A stretch of 64,000 nt of DNA from Blautia sp. An249 (GCF_002159835.1 NZ_NFJL01000004.1:62001-126000); one strand, 5' to 3'. Positions 34,501 to 44,540 are shown, counted from the first letter of the stretch. The notes: generated by a model from the sequence alone, not told the origin. Numbers and translations: made by a program.

Positions 34501-35688
34501 TTACTGCAGACACTTCTCCAGTTTCTCTGTCATTTCATCAATATGTTCTCTGGTAATAACCAGAGGCGGAACCAGACGCAGAACGTCGCTGCCTGCAGAA
34601 ATCACAATCAGGCCTTCCTCCAGGGCTTTGGATACCACTTCGCCCACCGGACGATCTTTGATAACCAGCCCCTGCATGAAGCCTTTCCCTCTTCTTTCTG
34701 CGATGCAGGAATACTTCTCTGCCAGTTTATCCAGAGCGCTTTCCAGATAAGGGGTCAGTTCTTTTACATGTTCCAGTATGTGATTTTCTTCAAAAAGATC
34801 GAAGACCTTGCTCACTGCCGCACATACGAAGGGATTGCCTCCATAAGTGGTTCCGTGATCTCCCGGAGCTAAAGAGCTTTTCGCCAGTTTTTCATTTAAT
34901 ACAAAGGCTCCCACCGGCACACCGTTGCCCAGGGCTTTGGCGCAGGTCATAATATCGGGCTCAACGCCGTATTCCTGCCATGCGAAGTAAGATCCCGTTC
35001 TTCCCATCCCGCACTGAATCTCATCCAGAATAAGAACCAGATCTTTTTCGTCGCAGAGTTTTCGCACTCCCTTTAAAAATGCAGGATCGGCGGGATAGAT
35101 TCCTCCTTCTCCCTGTACTGTCTCCAGAATGACAGCGCAGGTCTTCTCCGTAATCTGTGCTTTCACACTGTCCAGATCATTAAAGTCTGCAAACTTCACT
35201 CCTCCCACCAACGGCTCGAAGGGCTCCCGGTAATGGGCGGTTCCGGTAACAGATAAGGCCCCCATGCTCCTTCCGTGGAAGGACTGATTCATGGCAATGA
35301 TTTCGTATCTGCTTCCGCCTGTTTTCTCATAGGCATACTTTCTCGCTGCTTTTAAGGCTCCCTCAATGGCCTCGGTTCCGCTGTTGGTAAAGAACACCCT
35401 GCTCATTTTACTGGCAGAGAGCAGCTTCTTTCCTGCTTCCACCATAGGCGCATGATAATAGAGGTTAGACGTATGGAGCAGTTTGTCCACCTGCTCTTTC
35501 AGAGCCTCGTCATAACCGGGATAATGATAGCCCAGTCCGCATACAGCGATTCCCGCTGCAAAATCCAGATATTTCTTTCCTTCTGTATCGTACAGATAAA
35601 CTCCGTCTCCTTTATCCAGTACAACCGGGAAACGGTTATACGTATGCAGCAGAGTCTCCTCTGCCGCGTCCATTACAATTTTATTCAT
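34501..35688 (-). CDS. argD: Acetylornithine aminotransferase
   Basis: About 395 residues. Class III PLP aminotransferase with [33 protein letters not shown] and C-A-K-A-L-G-N-G, which holds the Schiff-base Lys. It converts N-acetylglutamate semialdehyde to N-acetylornithine, step 4 of arginine synthesis. ATG 35688 overlaps the end of argB by 8 bases and has GGGGAG upstream. Confidence 0.94.
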   Translation of the reverse strand: MNKIVMDAAEETLLHTYNRFPVVLDKGDGVYLYDTEGKKYLDFAAGIAVCGLGYHYPGYDEALKEQVDKLLHTSNLYYHAPMVEAGKKLLSASKMSRVFFTNSGTEAIEGALKAARKYAYEKTGGSRYEIIAMNQSFHGRSMGALSVTGTAHYREPFEPLVGGVKFADFNDLDSVKAQITEKTCAVILETVQGEGGIYPADPAFLKGVRKLCDEKDLVLILDEIQCGMGRTGSYFAWQEYGVEPDIMTCAKALGNGVPVGAFVLNEKLAKSSLAPGDHGTTYGGNPFVCAAVSKVFDLFEENHILEHVKELTPYLESALDKLAEKYSCIAERRGKGFMQGLVIKDRPVGEVVSKALEEGLIVISAGSDVLRLVPPLVITREHIDEMTEKLEKCLQ

Positions 35689-36571
35689 GATAATATTTCT
35701 CCCCGTCTTCTCGTAAAATCGCAGTTCCCACACCTTTATTGGTAAAGATTTCCAGCAGCAGGCTGTGAGGAATTCTGCCGTCTAAAATATGCACCCGGTT
35801 TACGCCGTTTTCGATGGCTTCGATACAGTTTCTCAGCTTCGGTATCATGCCGCCTCCCACGAACCCGTCGGAAATCAGGGCATCCGCCTCGTCTACTTTT
35901 AACTCGGAAATCAGGGAGTCCGGATCTTTCGGATCCCTTAGTACGCCTTCAATATCTGTCAGGAAAGCCAGCTTTTCGGCATTCATGGATTCTGCCACGG
36001 CGCAGGCTGCATCGTCTGCATTGATATTATATGTCTGGAAGTCCTCATCCAGGCCGATGGGACAGATAATGGGCAGGAAATCTTTTTCCAGTAAATCCCA
36101 CAGGATTTTCGGATCCACATGGGTGATTTCTCCCACATAGCCCAGGTCTTCTCCGCCGGGCATCTTTTTCTGTACTTTCAGCAGGCCGCCGTCTTTGCCG
36201 CTGACGCCCACTGCCTTAACGCCCAGAGACTGCACCAGAGTCACTAATTCTTTATTTACTTTTCCCAGTACCATTTCTGCCACTTCCATGGTGGCCTTAT
36301 CCGTCACCCGAAGCCCGTTTAAGAACCTGGGCTCCATTCCCACTTTTTCCACCCAGCGGCTGATTTCCTTTCCGCCGCCGTGAACGATGATGGGCTTAAA
36401 GCCTACCAGTTTCAGAAGAACCACGTCTTTAATCACATTTGCTTTCAGTTCTTCATCTACCATGGCGCTCCCGCCGTATTTTACAACCACAATCTTCCTG
36501 TTAAATCTCTGAATATAAGGAAGGGCTTCTATCAGGGTTTCCGCCTTATCTAAATACATTTGTTTTACCAT
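35681..36571 (-). CDS. argB: Acetylglutamate kinase
   Basis: 296 residues. Amino-acid kinase fold with V-V-K-Y-G-G-S-A-M near residue 30, I-V-H-G-G-G-K-E-I and I-N-A-D-D-A-A. It phosphorylates N-acetylglutamate, step 2 of the pathway. The N-terminal extension of about 24 residues is typical of the arginine-sensitive, hexameric form, so feedback inhibition by arginine is likely. AGGAGG precedes ATG 36571. Confidence 0.95.
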   Translation of the reverse strand: MVKQMYLDKAETLIEALPYIQRFNRKIVVVKYGGSAMVDEELKANVIKDVVLLKLVGFKPIIVHGGGKEISRWVEKVGMEPRFLNGLRVTDKATMEVAEMVLGKVNKELVTLVQSLGVKAVGVSGKDGGLLKVQKKMPGGEDLGYVGEITHVDPKILWDLLEKDFLPIICPIGLDEDFQTYNINADDAACAVAESMNAEKLAFLTDIEGVLRDPKDPDSLISELKVDEADALISDGFVGGGMIPKLRNCIEAIENGVNRVHILDGRIPHSLLLEIFTNKGVGTAILREDGEKYYHE

Positions 36572-36590
36572 GTTTCTTTCCTCCTGCTCT

Positions 36591-37823
36591 TTATGAACGG
36601 TAATCGGCGTTAATTTTCACATAATCATAGGTTAAATCACAGCCCCAGGCGGTCGCGCTTTCGTCTCCCATTTTTATGTCTGCAACAGCCCTCACTTCCG
36701 GCTCCGATAAGATTTTCGTCGCTTCCTCTTCGCTGTAGGAAGTGGCCGTTCCATCCTGAATAATCTGGATCTTTCCGGCTGCGCTTTCAAAGAATAAATC
36801 CACTTTCTCCGGATCGAACTGTGCTCCCGAATATCCCATAGCGCATAAAATTCTTCCCCAGTTGGCGTCATGTCCGAAGATCGCCGCTTTCGTCAAAGTG
36901 GAAGTAACAATGGATTTGCTGATGGTAACGGCCTGTTCTTTCGTTTCCGCACCTTTTACGGTTACCTCAAACAGCGCTGTACAGCCTTCCCCGTCTCCGG
37001 CGATCGCTTTGGCCAGGAAAGTATTTACATAATTCAATGCTTTTTTAAATTTCTGATAGTCTTCGTTTTTCTCTTTGATTTCTTCGTTTTCGGCCTGTCC
37101 GTTTGCCAGAAGCAGTACCGTATCATTGGTGGAAGTATCTCCGTCCACAGAAATCATATTGTAAGTATCTTTAATGTCTTCGCTGAGGGCTTCCTGAAGC
37201 ATCTCTTTGGAAATTGCTGCGTCTGTGGTTAAGAAGCTCAGCATGGTACACATATTGGGATGGATCATCCCGGAGCCTTTGCACATGCCGCCGATAATCA
37301 CTTTCTTTCCGCCGATCTCCACTTCCACAGCCACTTCTTTTTTCTGCGTATCCGTAGTCATGATGGCCTCTGCTGCCTCTCCTCCTGCTTCCAGGCTGGA
37401 GGATAATACAGGCGTCAGCATTTTAATTCCTTTGGTAATGGCGTCCATAGGCAACTGTACGCCGATCACTCCTGTGGAGGCTACCAGCACGCTGTCCGGA
37501 TCGATTCCCAGCTCTTTCGCTGTGGTATCTGCCATCTCTTTGCAGTATCCGTAGCCTTCGGCTCCGGTGCAGGCATTTGCCACACCGCTGTTGCAGACGA
37601 TGGCCTGGGCATGAGGATGCTGATAGACAACCTCCTGATCCCATTTCACCGGGGCTGCTTTCACCACATTCGTCGTAAAGGTTCCGGCAGCCACGCAGGG
37701 AACCTCACTGTAAATCATTGCCATATCTTTTTTTCCGCTTTTTTTCACTCCTGCGCTTACTCCTGCCGCCCGGAATCCTTTGGCAGCGGTGACCCCTCCG
37801 GGAATTACCTGTTTATTTTCCAT
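36591..37823 (-). CDS. argJ: Bifunctional ornithine acetyltransferase/N-acetylglutamate synthase
   Basis: 410 residues. The precursor is self-cleaved at a conserved [15 protein letters not shown] motif; here [11 protein letters not shown] is present near residue 190, with Thr as the new N-terminal nucleophile. It recycles the acetyl group from acetylornithine to glutamate, so no separate argE is needed. AAGGAG precedes ATG 37823, 37 bases after argC. Confidence 0.94.
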   Translation of the reverse strand: MENKQVIPGGVTAAKGFRAAGVSAGVKKSGKKDMAMIYSEVPCVAAGTFTTNVVKAAPVKWDQEVVYQHPHAQAIVCNSGVANACTGAEGYGYCKEMADTTAKELGIDPDSVLVASTGVIGVQLPMDAITKGIKMLTPVLSSSLEAGGEAAEAIMTTDTQKKEVAVEVEIGGKKVIIGGMCKGSGMIHPNMCTMLSFLTTDAAISKEMLQEALSEDIKDTYNMISVDGDTSTNDTVLLLANGQAENEEIKEKNEDYQKFKKALNYVNTFLAKAIAGDGEGCTALFEVTVKGAETKEQAVTISKSIVTSTLTKAAIFGHDANWGRILCAMGYSGAQFDPEKVDLFFESAAGKIQIIQDGTATSYSEEEATKILSEPEVRAVADIKMGDESATAWGCDLTYDYVKINADYRS

Positions 37824-37860
37824 TTTCTGTCTCCTTATCTTTTCTCTACATCTTGCTTTC

Positions 37861-38901
37861 TTACGGGAACATGGGAACCTGAAGCAGTCCTTCTGTCTCC
37901 GGCAGTCCGAACATCAGGTTCATATTCTGTACCGCCTGTCCGGCCGCGCCTTTCACCAGATTATCCATGGCGCCCATAACAATGATCCGGTTGGTTCTCG
38001 GATCCAGCTTAAAGTTCACATCCACATAGTTGCTTCCTTCCACCCATTTCGTCTGGGGGCAGACGTCTTTTTCCAAAACCCGTACAAAGGTTTCCTCTGC
38101 ATAATAGTTGTCATAAACGGCTTTCACTTCTTCATAAGATACGTTTTTCTTCAGAGAAGCATACGCCGTAACCAGAATTCCCCGGTTCATGGGAACCAGA
38201 TGGGGCGTGAAATTAATGGTAATCTCTTCCCCTGCCGCATAGGATAACTGATCCTCGATTTCCGGTGTGTGACGGTGGGTTGCCACTCCGTAAGCTTTCA
38301 TATTTTCATTGACCTCGCAGAAGAGGTTATCTACCTTGGCTCCTCTTCCTGCTCCTGAGGTCCCGGACTTGGCGTCAATAATTACCGTATTTCCGTCAAT
38401 CAGCCCTTCCTTTAATAAAGGATACAGGGAAAGGGTGGAACAAGTGGGGTAACATCCCGGATTGGCAATCAGTCTGGCCTTTTTCACCTGCTCCCGGTTG
38501 ATTTCACAGAGACCGTAAACGGCTTCCTTAATATATTCCGGAGAAGGGTGAGTAATCCCGTACCATTTTTCGTATTTATCCACATCTTTAATCCTAAAGT
38601 CTGCGCTCAGATCAATGATTTTTACTTTTGATAAAATTTCTTCCTTAACTAAAGATGCACAGAGCCCCTGGGGAGTTGCGGTAAATATCACGTCCACCTG
38701 GTCCGCCAGGGCGTCCATATTATCATCCATACAGGCTGCGTCTACTAACTGGAAGAAGTTCTGATAAATATCTGCATACTTTCTGTCAATATAACTTCTC
38801 GAACCAAACCACCGAATTTCTGCATCTTTATGTCCCAGCAGCAATCTTACAATTTCTGATCCTGCATAACCGGTAGAGCCAATAATCCCTGCCTTTATCA
38901 T
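37861..38901 (-). CDS. argC: N-acetyl-gamma-glutamyl-phosphate reductase
   Basis: 346 residues. NADP-binding start (A-G-I-I-G-S-T-G-Y-A-G-S-E-I-V-R-L-L) and active-site Cys in N-P-G-C-Y-P-T, then H-T-P-E-I in the C-terminal domain. It reduces N-acetylglutamyl phosphate to the semialdehyde, step 3. First gene of the arg operon; GGAGGAG precedes ATG 38901. Confidence 0.95.
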   Translation of the reverse strand: MIKAGIIGSTGYAGSEIVRLLLGHKDAEIRWFGSRSYIDRKYADIYQNFFQLVDAACMDDNMDALADQVDVIFTATPQGLCASLVKEEILSKVKIIDLSADFRIKDVDKYEKWYGITHPSPEYIKEAVYGLCEINREQVKKARLIANPGCYPTCSTLSLYPLLKEGLIDGNTVIIDAKSGTSGAGRGAKVDNLFCEVNENMKAYGVATHRHTPEIEDQLSYAAGEEITINFTPHLVPMNRGILVTAYASLKKNVSYEEVKAVYDNYYAEETFVRVLEKDVCPQTKWVEGSNYVDVNFKLDPRTNRIIVMGAMDNLVKGAAGQAVQNMNLMFGLPETEGLLQVPMFP

Positions 38902-38972
38902 AGAATCTCCTCCTTTTTTCTATCTATGTTTTCTTTTCCTTAAAATATGTACCTTTTTAGAAGATGCGTATG

Positions 38973-39001
38973 ATTATACACTATTAATGTATATTATGCA
39001 A
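38973..39001 (-). promoter_or_regulatory. Predicted argC operon promoter
   Basis: On the minus strand TTGCAT (39001-38996) and TATAAT (38978-38973), spacer 17. The AT-rich spacer resembles an ARG box. Confidence 0.7.
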
Positions 39002-39037
39002 GAAATATTTATTTTTTGATTATTTTTCAATTTCCTC

Positions 39038-39066
39038 TTGCATATTTATGAATAATATTGTATAGT
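39038..39066 (+). promoter_or_regulatory. Predicted argG promoter with ARG-box-like spacer
   Basis: TTGCAT (39038-39043) and TATAGT (39061-39066), spacer 17. The spacer contains TATGAATAATATTG, close to ArgR sites (TGAAT-N4-ATTCA), so arginine repression of both divergent promoters is probable. No argR gene lies in the window. Confidence 0.65.
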
Positions 39067-39165
39067 ATCACATGTCACAAAGCATTGACGTCACTTATAC
39101 ATATTCTTAACAGACAGACTATGTATTATCATATCATAAGAAAACGAATTTTAGGAGGAAAAGTT

Positions 39166-40398
39166 ATGAAAGAAAAAGTGGTTTTAGCATATTCCGGCGG
39201 TCTGGACACAACAGCTATTATTCCGTGGCTGAAAGAAACCTTTGATTATGAAGTCATCTGCTGCTGCATCGACTGCGGTCAGGCAGAAGAGCTGGACGGC
39301 CTGGACGAAAGAGCCAAACTGTCCGGTGCCTCTAAGTTATATATTGAAAATATTGTAGATGAATTCTGTGACGATTATATTGTTCCCTGCGTACAGGCCG
39401 GCGCCGTATATGAAAACAAGTATCTGCTGGGAACTTCTATGGCCCGTCCGGGAATCGCCAAGAAATTAGTGGAAATCGCCCGGAAAGAAGGAGCTTCTGC
39501 CATCTGTCACGGGGCAACCGGCAAAGGAAACGACCAGATTCGTTTTGAGCTGGGTATCAAAGCCTTAGCTCCGGATTTAAAAATTATTGCTCCCTGGCGT
39601 ATGACAGACGTATGGACCATGCAGTCCCGTCAGGACGAAATTGACTACTGCAAGGCTCATGGAATCGACCTTCCCTTCTCTGCAGATTCCAGTTACAGCC
39701 GTGACCGGAACCTGTGGCATATCAGCCATGAGGGATTAGAGCTGGAAGATCCTTCTTTAGAGCCCAATTACGATCACCTTCTGGTATTAGGCGTTACCCC
39801 GGAAGAAGCTCCTGACGAACCGGAATACGTAACCATGACCTTTGAAAAAGGTGTTCCCAAAAGCATCAATGGAAAAGAGATGAAAGTCTCCGAAATCATC
39901 ACCGAATTAAACCGTTTAGGCGGAAAACACGGCATCGGCATCATCGACATTGTAGAAAACCGTGTTGTGGGAATGAAGTCCCGGGGTGTTTACGAGACAC
40001 CGGGCGGAACCATCTTAATCGAAGCACATGCACAGCTTGAGGAACTGGTTTTAGACCGTGCCACCATGGAAACCAAGAAAGATATGGGCAATAAACTTGC
40101 ACAGATTGTTTATGAAGGCAAATGGTTTACTCCTCTTCGTGAAGCAATCCAGGCATTTGTAGAATCCACTCAGGAATATGTAACCGGAGAAGTCAAATTC
40201 AAACTTTACAAAGGCAATATTATCAAGGCCGGAACCACTTCTCCCTACAGCTTATACAGCGAGTCACTGGCATCCTTCACCACCGGAGATCTCTACGATC
40301 ACCACGATGCCGACGGATTTATTACCCTTTTTGGTTTACCTTTAAAAGTCCGTGCCATGAAGATGGCTCAGCTTGCAGAAGAAAAGAAAAACAGCTAA
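39166..40398 (+). CDS. argG: Argininosuccinate synthase
   Basis: 410 residues. N-type ATP pyrophosphatase start V-V-L-A-Y-S-G-G-L-D-T-T (SGGLDTS-like P loop), then G-A-T-G-K-G-N-D-Q-I-R-F. It joins citrulline and aspartate to form argininosuccinate. ATG 39166 has AGGAGG at 39153-39158; the longer frame from 39058 lies within the promoter. argH and argF are not in the window. Confidence 0.96.
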   Translation: MKEKVVLAYSGGLDTTAIIPWLKETFDYEVICCCIDCGQAEELDGLDERAKLSGASKLYIENIVDEFCDDYIVPCVQAGAVYENKYLLGTSMARPGIAKKLVEIARKEGASAICHGATGKGNDQIRFELGIKALAPDLKIIAPWRMTDVWTMQSRQDEIDYCKAHGIDLPFSADSSYSRDRNLWHISHEGLELEDPSLEPNYDHLLVLGVTPEEAPDEPEYVTMTFEKGVPKSINGKEMKVSEIITELNRLGGKHGIGIIDIVENRVVGMKSRGVYETPGGTILIEAHAQLEELVLDRATMETKKDMGNKLAQIVYEGKWFTPLREAIQAFVESTQEYVTGEVKFKLYKGNIIKAGTTSPYSLYSESLASFTTGDLYDHHDADGFITLFGLPLKVRAMKMAQLAEEKKNS

Positions 40399-40420
40399 CT
40401 CCATACAAAATTCATTCGGG

Positions 40421-40460
40421 AGCCGGAACAGAACTTCACCTCTTGTTCCGGCTCTTTTTT
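40421..40460 (+). terminator. argG terminator
   Basis: AGCCGGAACA (40421-40430) and TGTTCCGGCT (40444-40453), then a T run. Confidence 0.85.
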
Positions 40461-40502
40461 ATGTAATAGGAAATTCCGTTGGATTTCCTATTACATAAAA
40501 AA
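40455..40502. repeat. Perfect 20-base inverted repeat
   Basis: TTTTTTATGTAATAGGAAAT (40455-40474) and its exact complement (40483-40502) are separated by 8 bases. It directly follows the argG terminator and shares its T run. It would fold into a strong hairpin on either strand. Confidence 0.75.
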
Positions 40503-40514
40503 GAGTTGCTGTGA

Positions 40515-40630
40515 ATGCGACCAGATGCATATGGAATTTGACTGCCTGCGGCAGTCTGCATCTGGCGCATAAAGAGTACAAGTCCCTCATGAGTGAAGGA
40601 TATAGGGAGTTGAAGAGGACTTGTCCTCTT
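40515..40630. other. Structured intergenic sequence, possible RNA element
   Basis: A long stem with one bulged A: ATGCG-A-CCAGATGCA (40515-40529) with TGCATCTGG-CGCAT (40557-40570), topped by GACTGCC/GGCAGTC (40540-40546, 40550-40556). Next, ACAAGTCC (40578-40585) can pair with GGACTTGT (40617-40624), in competition with AAGAGGAC/GTCCTCTT (40613-40620, 40623-40630). No gene is supported in this 320-base gap. It lies upstream of the guanine deaminase promoter, so it is not in that mRNA's leader. Confidence 0.5.
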
Positions 40631-40649
40631 TGTTTCCAGGGATCCTTTA

Positions 40650-40678
40650 TTGACAACTTTTGTATTCTCTCCTATAGT
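40650..40678 (+). promoter_or_regulatory. Predicted guanine deaminase promoter
   Basis: TTGACA (40650-40655) and TATAGT (40673-40678), spacer 17, about 44 bases before the start codon. Confidence 0.75.
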
Positions 40679-40721
40679 ATAACTACTGCGGTCTTTTTTG
40701 ATATTTTCTCAGGAGGTTATT

Positions 40722-41999
40722 ATGGATAATCGTACATTTATTTTAAAAGGAAATTTTTGCTATACTCCCTCTGCGGACACTCTGGTCACCCGGGAGAACA
40801 GTTATCTCATCTGTGAAGACGGGATCTCCCGGGGAATCTTCCCGGAAATCCCGGAAAAATACAAAGATCTGCCCCTTATGGACTGCCGGGATCAGGTAAT
40901 CATTCCAGGACTTGTGGATCTGCATCTGCACGCTCCCCAGTTTGCCTTCCGAAGTGTGGGAATGGATATGGAACTTCTGGAATGGCTGGAACAGGTGGCC
41001 TTTCCCCAGGAGGCACGCTATCAGGATCCGGAATATGCACGCACTGCCTATTCCATCTTTGCACAGGCCATGAAAAAAAGCCCCACCACCAGAGCTTCCA
41101 TGTTTGCAACTCTCCATCCGGAGACCACCATACTTCTGATGGAGCTCATGGAGGAAACAGGACTGAAAACTTATGTGGGAAAGGTGAATATGGATCGGAA
41201 CAGTCCGGACTACCTGAGGGAGAAGACCCCTCTGGAGGCAGAGAAAGACACCAGAAACTGGGTGGAAAACACCCTGCACAAATACCGGAATGTACGCCCG
41301 ATCTTAACGCCCCGGTTTACCCCTTCCTGTACGGACGATCTTATGAAGCGGCTGTCTCAGATTCAGAAGGATTACCAGCTCCCCCTCCAGTCCCATCTGT
41401 CAGAAAATCTGGGGGAAATTGAATGGGTAAAGGAACTCTGTCCCAATACCCGATTTTACGGAGAAGCTTACGCCCAGTTTGATCTGTTCGGCCTGGATTG
41501 TCCTACTATCATGGCTCACTGCGTCCATTCTTCTCCGGAAGAGATCGCCCTTATGAAAGAAAACGGGGTTTATGTTGCCCATTGTCCTCAGTCCAACACC
41601 AACCTTGCCTCAGGCATTGCTCCTGTACGTAAATATCTGGACGCAGGCCTTTCTGTGGGGCTTGGCAGCGACATCGCCGGAGGTTACAGTGAGTGTCTGT
41701 TTCGCGCCATGGCAGAAGCCATTCAGGTCTCCAAGCTGCGCTGGCGTCTGGTGGACGATTCTCTGCAGCCCTTAAATCTGACCGAAGTCTTCTATATGGC
41801 CACAAAGGGTGGCGGAAGCTTCTTCGGAAAAACCGGAAGCTTCGAAGAGGGATATGAACTGGACGCTGTGATTTTAAACGACAGCACTCTTCCCACACCT
41901 CTCTCCTTTCCCCTGAAGGAACGTCTGGAGCGACTGGTTTATATGGGCGACGACAGAAATGTCTCCGGTAAGTTTGTTTCCGGAACACAAATTTTTTAA
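40722..41999 (+). CDS. guaD: Guanine deaminase
   Basis: About 425 residues. Amidohydrolase metal ligands: D-L-H-L-H-A-P-Q near residue 68, S-H-L-S-E-N, A-H-C-V-H and G-S-D-I-A-G-G. P-R-F-T-P-S-C at about 203 is typical of guanine deaminases. The enzyme turns guanine into xanthine and ammonia. ATG 40722 has AGGAGG at 40711-40716. It is followed by an EamA transporter, so purine salvage is a possible joint role. Confidence 0.9.
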   Translation: MDNRTFILKGNFCYTPSADTLVTRENSYLICEDGISRGIFPEIPEKYKDLPLMDCRDQVIIPGLVDLHLHAPQFAFRSVGMDMELLEWLEQVAFPQEARYQDPEYARTAYSIFAQAMKKSPTTRASMFATLHPETTILLMELMEETGLKTYVGKVNMDRNSPDYLREKTPLEAEKDTRNWVENTLHKYRNVRPILTPRFTPSCTDDLMKRLSQIQKDYQLPLQSHLSENLGEIEWVKELCPNTRFYGEAYAQFDLFGLDCPTIMAHCVHSSPEEIALMKENGVYVAHCPQSNTNLASGIAPVRKYLDAGLSVGLGSDIAGGYSECLFRAMAEAIQVSKLRWRLVDDSLQPLNLTEVFYMATKGGGSFFGKTGSFEEGYELDAVILNDSTLPTPLSFPLKERLERLVYMGDDRNVSGKFVSGTQIF

Positions 42000-42013
42000 A
42001 CCGAGGTTTCACC

Positions 42014-42898
42014 ATGAAAAGAACATCTGTAAAAAACTCCCTTCTTTTGCTGCTCACCGCCACCATCTGGGGCGTAGCCTTTGTGGCGCAAAGCGTGGGG
42101 ATGGATTATATTGAACCCTTTACCTTCAACTGTATCCGAAGCATTCTGGGAGGCGTCACCCTCCTTCCCGTTATTTTCCTGGGAAAAGGAAAGTCAGAGC
42201 CGCCTTCCCGTACGCTGCTGACAGGCGGTATCTGCTGCGGTATCCTGCTGTTTGCCGCAAGTAATTTCCAGCAGTTTGGAATCCAGTATACCACTGTGGG
42301 AAAAGCAGGATTTATCACCGCCTGCTACATTATCCTTGTTCCCATAATAGGCATCTTCCTGAAAAAGAAGTGTACGCCCCTGATTTGGCTCTCTGTCCTG
42401 TTTGCCCTGGCAGGTCTGTATCTGCTGTGCATAACGGAAGAGTTTACCCTGGGAAAAGGGGACGTTCTTGTGCTGATCTGTTCCTTTTTATTTGCCCTGC
42501 ATATTCTGGTGATAGATTATTTTTCACCGAAGACAGACGGAGTGAAAATGTCCTGCATTCAGTTTTTCGTCTGCGGAATTTTATCGGGAATCTGCATGTT
42601 ATTTACAGAGACTCCTTCCTTTTCCAATATTCGGTCCGCAGCCGTCCCCCTTCTGTATGCTGGTATTTTCTCCTGCGGAGTTGCTTATACCCTGCAGATT
42701 GTGGGGCAAAAAAACATGAATCCCACCGTGGCTTCCCTGATTCTGAGTCTGGAGTCTTCTATCTCCGTACTGGCCGGGTGGATTCTTCTGGGACAGGGTC
42801 TGGGGCTCAGAGAAGCCGCAGGCTGTATTCTGATGTTTGCGGCCATTCTTCTGGCGCAGCTTCCGGTCAAAAAAACAGGGAAGAATTTCATCTTCTGA
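42014..42898 (+). CDS. DMT superfamily transporter (EamA)
   Basis: 294 residues with ten hydrophobic helices in two EamA repeats: T-A-T-I-W-G-V-A-F-V-A-Q in helix 1 and P-T-V-A-S-L-I-L-S-L-E-S in the second half. The substrate is unknown; close association with guanine deaminase (14-base gap) might point to purines or metabolites. GAGG precedes ATG 42014. Confidence 0.85.
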   Translation: MKRTSVKNSLLLLLTATIWGVAFVAQSVGMDYIEPFTFNCIRSILGGVTLLPVIFLGKGKSEPPSRTLLTGGICCGILLFAASNFQQFGIQYTTVGKAGFITACYIILVPIIGIFLKKKCTPLIWLSVLFALAGLYLLCITEEFTLGKGDVLVLICSFLFALHILVIDYFSPKTDGVKMSCIQFFVCGILSGICMLFTETPSFSNIRSAAVPLLYAGIFSCGVAYTLQIVGQKNMNPTVASLILSLESSISVLAGWILLGQGLGLREAAGCILMFAAILLAQLPVKKTGKNFIF

Positions 42899-42914
42899 AA
42901 TTCTTCCCTGTTTT
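42872..42914. terminator. Bidirectional terminator
   Basis: AAAACAGGGAAGAATTTCA (42872-42890) pairs perfectly with 42896-42914, overlapping the EamA stop codon, with T runs on both sides. It also ends the convergent kinase/FHA operon. Confidence 0.85.
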
Positions 42915-42920
42915 CTTTCT

Positions 42921-44540
42921 TTATAAAATCACATCTTCATAAGGAAACAGCAGATAGATTTCTTCCACCTTTTCTTCCCCTGCGATTTGAATTTTTATAT
43001 CTGAATCTGATTCTTTTCTCCAGTAATCTGTCTCCTCTTCATAGTAGAACCCTTCATAGGTCAGACGGGATGACGCGGAGGAGAGACTCTCTCCCACAGT
43101 AATACTGTAAACAGAAATATAGGGATATCCTTTCACATCCACGCCCCAGATTTTATCGTTTTCCTGCCAGTAAATATCCAGGTAGCCTTCTTCTCCTTCC
43201 AGATGGCTGTTTCCGTTTTCATAATCCGTTTCAAATACCTTTCCATCCGGTTCCTGCCATTCAATATCGCTCATCAGCGCGTCTGCCGAAGAATCCTGAT
43301 AATAAGAGATTTCTATGTTCTCCCTCACTTCCACCGGTTCCTGAACCTCTGCAGATACATTGGCAGGAAAATAATCCTCATACAATTTCTTCCCTATCAT
43401 AATGGCCGATACAATTCCCACAACCGCCAGCGCCCCTATCACAGGGATTAACTGTTTTGCCGAAGAAGACTTCCCAGATGTCGGGGGATTCTCCCAGGTC
43501 ACAGGGCCTTCCGTTTTCATTCTTATGGGATCCCTGTTTTCTTCCTGATATAAATCCTGAATCAACTGCCCCACTCTCTGATAACGATCCTGGGGCTGCG
43601 GGCGAAGTCCTTTGGCGATTACTTCAGAAACAGATGGCGACACCTTCATTCCCGGAATTTTCTGCGCCAGTTCTTCCAAAGACTGCAGCGAATCCTCAGG
43701 AGTCCTCTCTGTGGCCTCTTCCGGAATCACACCGGAAAGCATATGATACATGGTGGCGCAGATAGCATAAATATCGGTCCAGGGTCCCTGCCGGCCCCTG
43801 GTCTGATACTGTTCCAGGGGTGCGTATCCCCGTTTCAGCAGAATCGTCATTGTCTTTGTTTCTGCTCCTGCCGTCATCCGCGCTGCGCCGAAATCAATCA
43901 GTTTCACTTCGCCTTTTCTGGTAATTAATATATTGTCCGGACTGATGTCCCTGTGGATAATTCCTTTTTCATGGATCAATGCCAGGGAATCCAGCACCGG
44001 CTTCATGATTTTCAGTACCTTTTCCTGGGGTAAAGGTCTGTTTTTTCGTTCCATATATTTCTTTAAGGAGATTCCGTCAATGTACTCCATCACCAGATAG
44101 GCAGTCTGGTTTTCCAGGAAGAAATCTTTGACCTTTACCACTCCCCGCAGGTTCTGAAACTTAGCCAGATTCCTGGCCTCTTCCTCAAAATCTGTCATCC
44201 CCTTCTCGTAATAATGGGTGTGTTTTTTACTGATAATGCTGACAGTCGCCGTCGTTCCCGTTCTGGTGTCCCTGGTTGCAAGCTGAGAGGGAAAATATTC
44301 TTTTACTGCAACCGGAATTTCCAGCAGTAAATCCCACGCCAGATAGGTAATCCCGAATCCTCCCTCGCCCAGGATCTTCCCTGTCATATACCGTCCCTGA
44401 AGGATGGTCATTAGCGGCAGTCCTCTGTAACTTCTTATCTGGTTGTATTTTTTCTTCTGAAATCCACAGAGGGGACAAGTCCCCTCCGGATCCTCTGTCA
44501 CGTGCATACATCCCAAACAAATTTTATTCGGATCTGTCAT
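42921..44540 (-). CDS. Zinc-ribbon Ser/Thr protein kinase, membrane anchored
   Basis: 539 residues. N-terminal zinc ribbon (Cys 8, 11, 22, 25), a Hanks-type kinase (about 50-330) with G-E-G-G-F-G-I-T-Y (58-66), Lys80 in V-A-V-K-E-Y-F-P, H-R-D-I-S-P-D-N (196-203) and D-F-G-A-A (216-220), a TM helix (363-382) and a C-terminal extracytoplasmic domain of about 155 residues. The usual Lys of the catalytic loop (HRDxKPxN) is replaced by Ser, as in the sister kinase. Last gene of the ten-gene signalling operon, 63 bases after the FHA gene. Confidence 0.9.
   Translation of the reverse strand: MTDPNKICLGCMHVTEDPEGTCPLCGFQKKKYNQIRSYRGLPLMTILQGRYMTGKILGEGGFGITYLAWDLLLEIPVAVKEYFPSQLATRDTRTGTTATVSIISKKHTHYYEKGMTDFEEEARNLAKFQNLRGVVKVKDFFLENQTAYLVMEYIDGISLKKYMERKNRPLPQEKVLKIMKPVLDSLALIHEKGIIHRDISPDNILITRKGEVKLIDFGAARMTAGAETKTMTILLKRGYAPLEQYQTRGRQGPWTDIYAICATMYHMLSGVIPEEATERTPEDSLQSLEELAQKIPGMKVSPSVSEVIAKGLRPQPQDRYQRVGQLIQDLYQEENRDPIRMKTEGPVTWENPPTSGKSSSAKQLIPVIGALAVVGIVSAIMIGKKLYEDYFPANVSAEVQEPVEVRENIEISYYQDSSADALMSDIEWQEPDGKVFETDYENGNSHLEGEEGYLDIYWQENDKIWGVDVKGYPYISVYSITVGESLSSASSRLTYEGFYYEEETDYWRKESDSDIKIQIAGEEKVEEIYLLFPYEDVIL

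Noticed and set aside
40500-40721. A purine riboswitch or T-box before guanine deaminase
   Set aside because: The guaD promoter at 40650-40678 is downstream of the structured part, leaving a leader of about 35 bases, and no purine-aptamer or T-box consensus was seen.
40459-40729. Short open frames on both strands in the argG-guaD gap
   Set aside because: They follow the hairpins, have no ribosome binding sites, and one runs out of frame over the guaD promoter.
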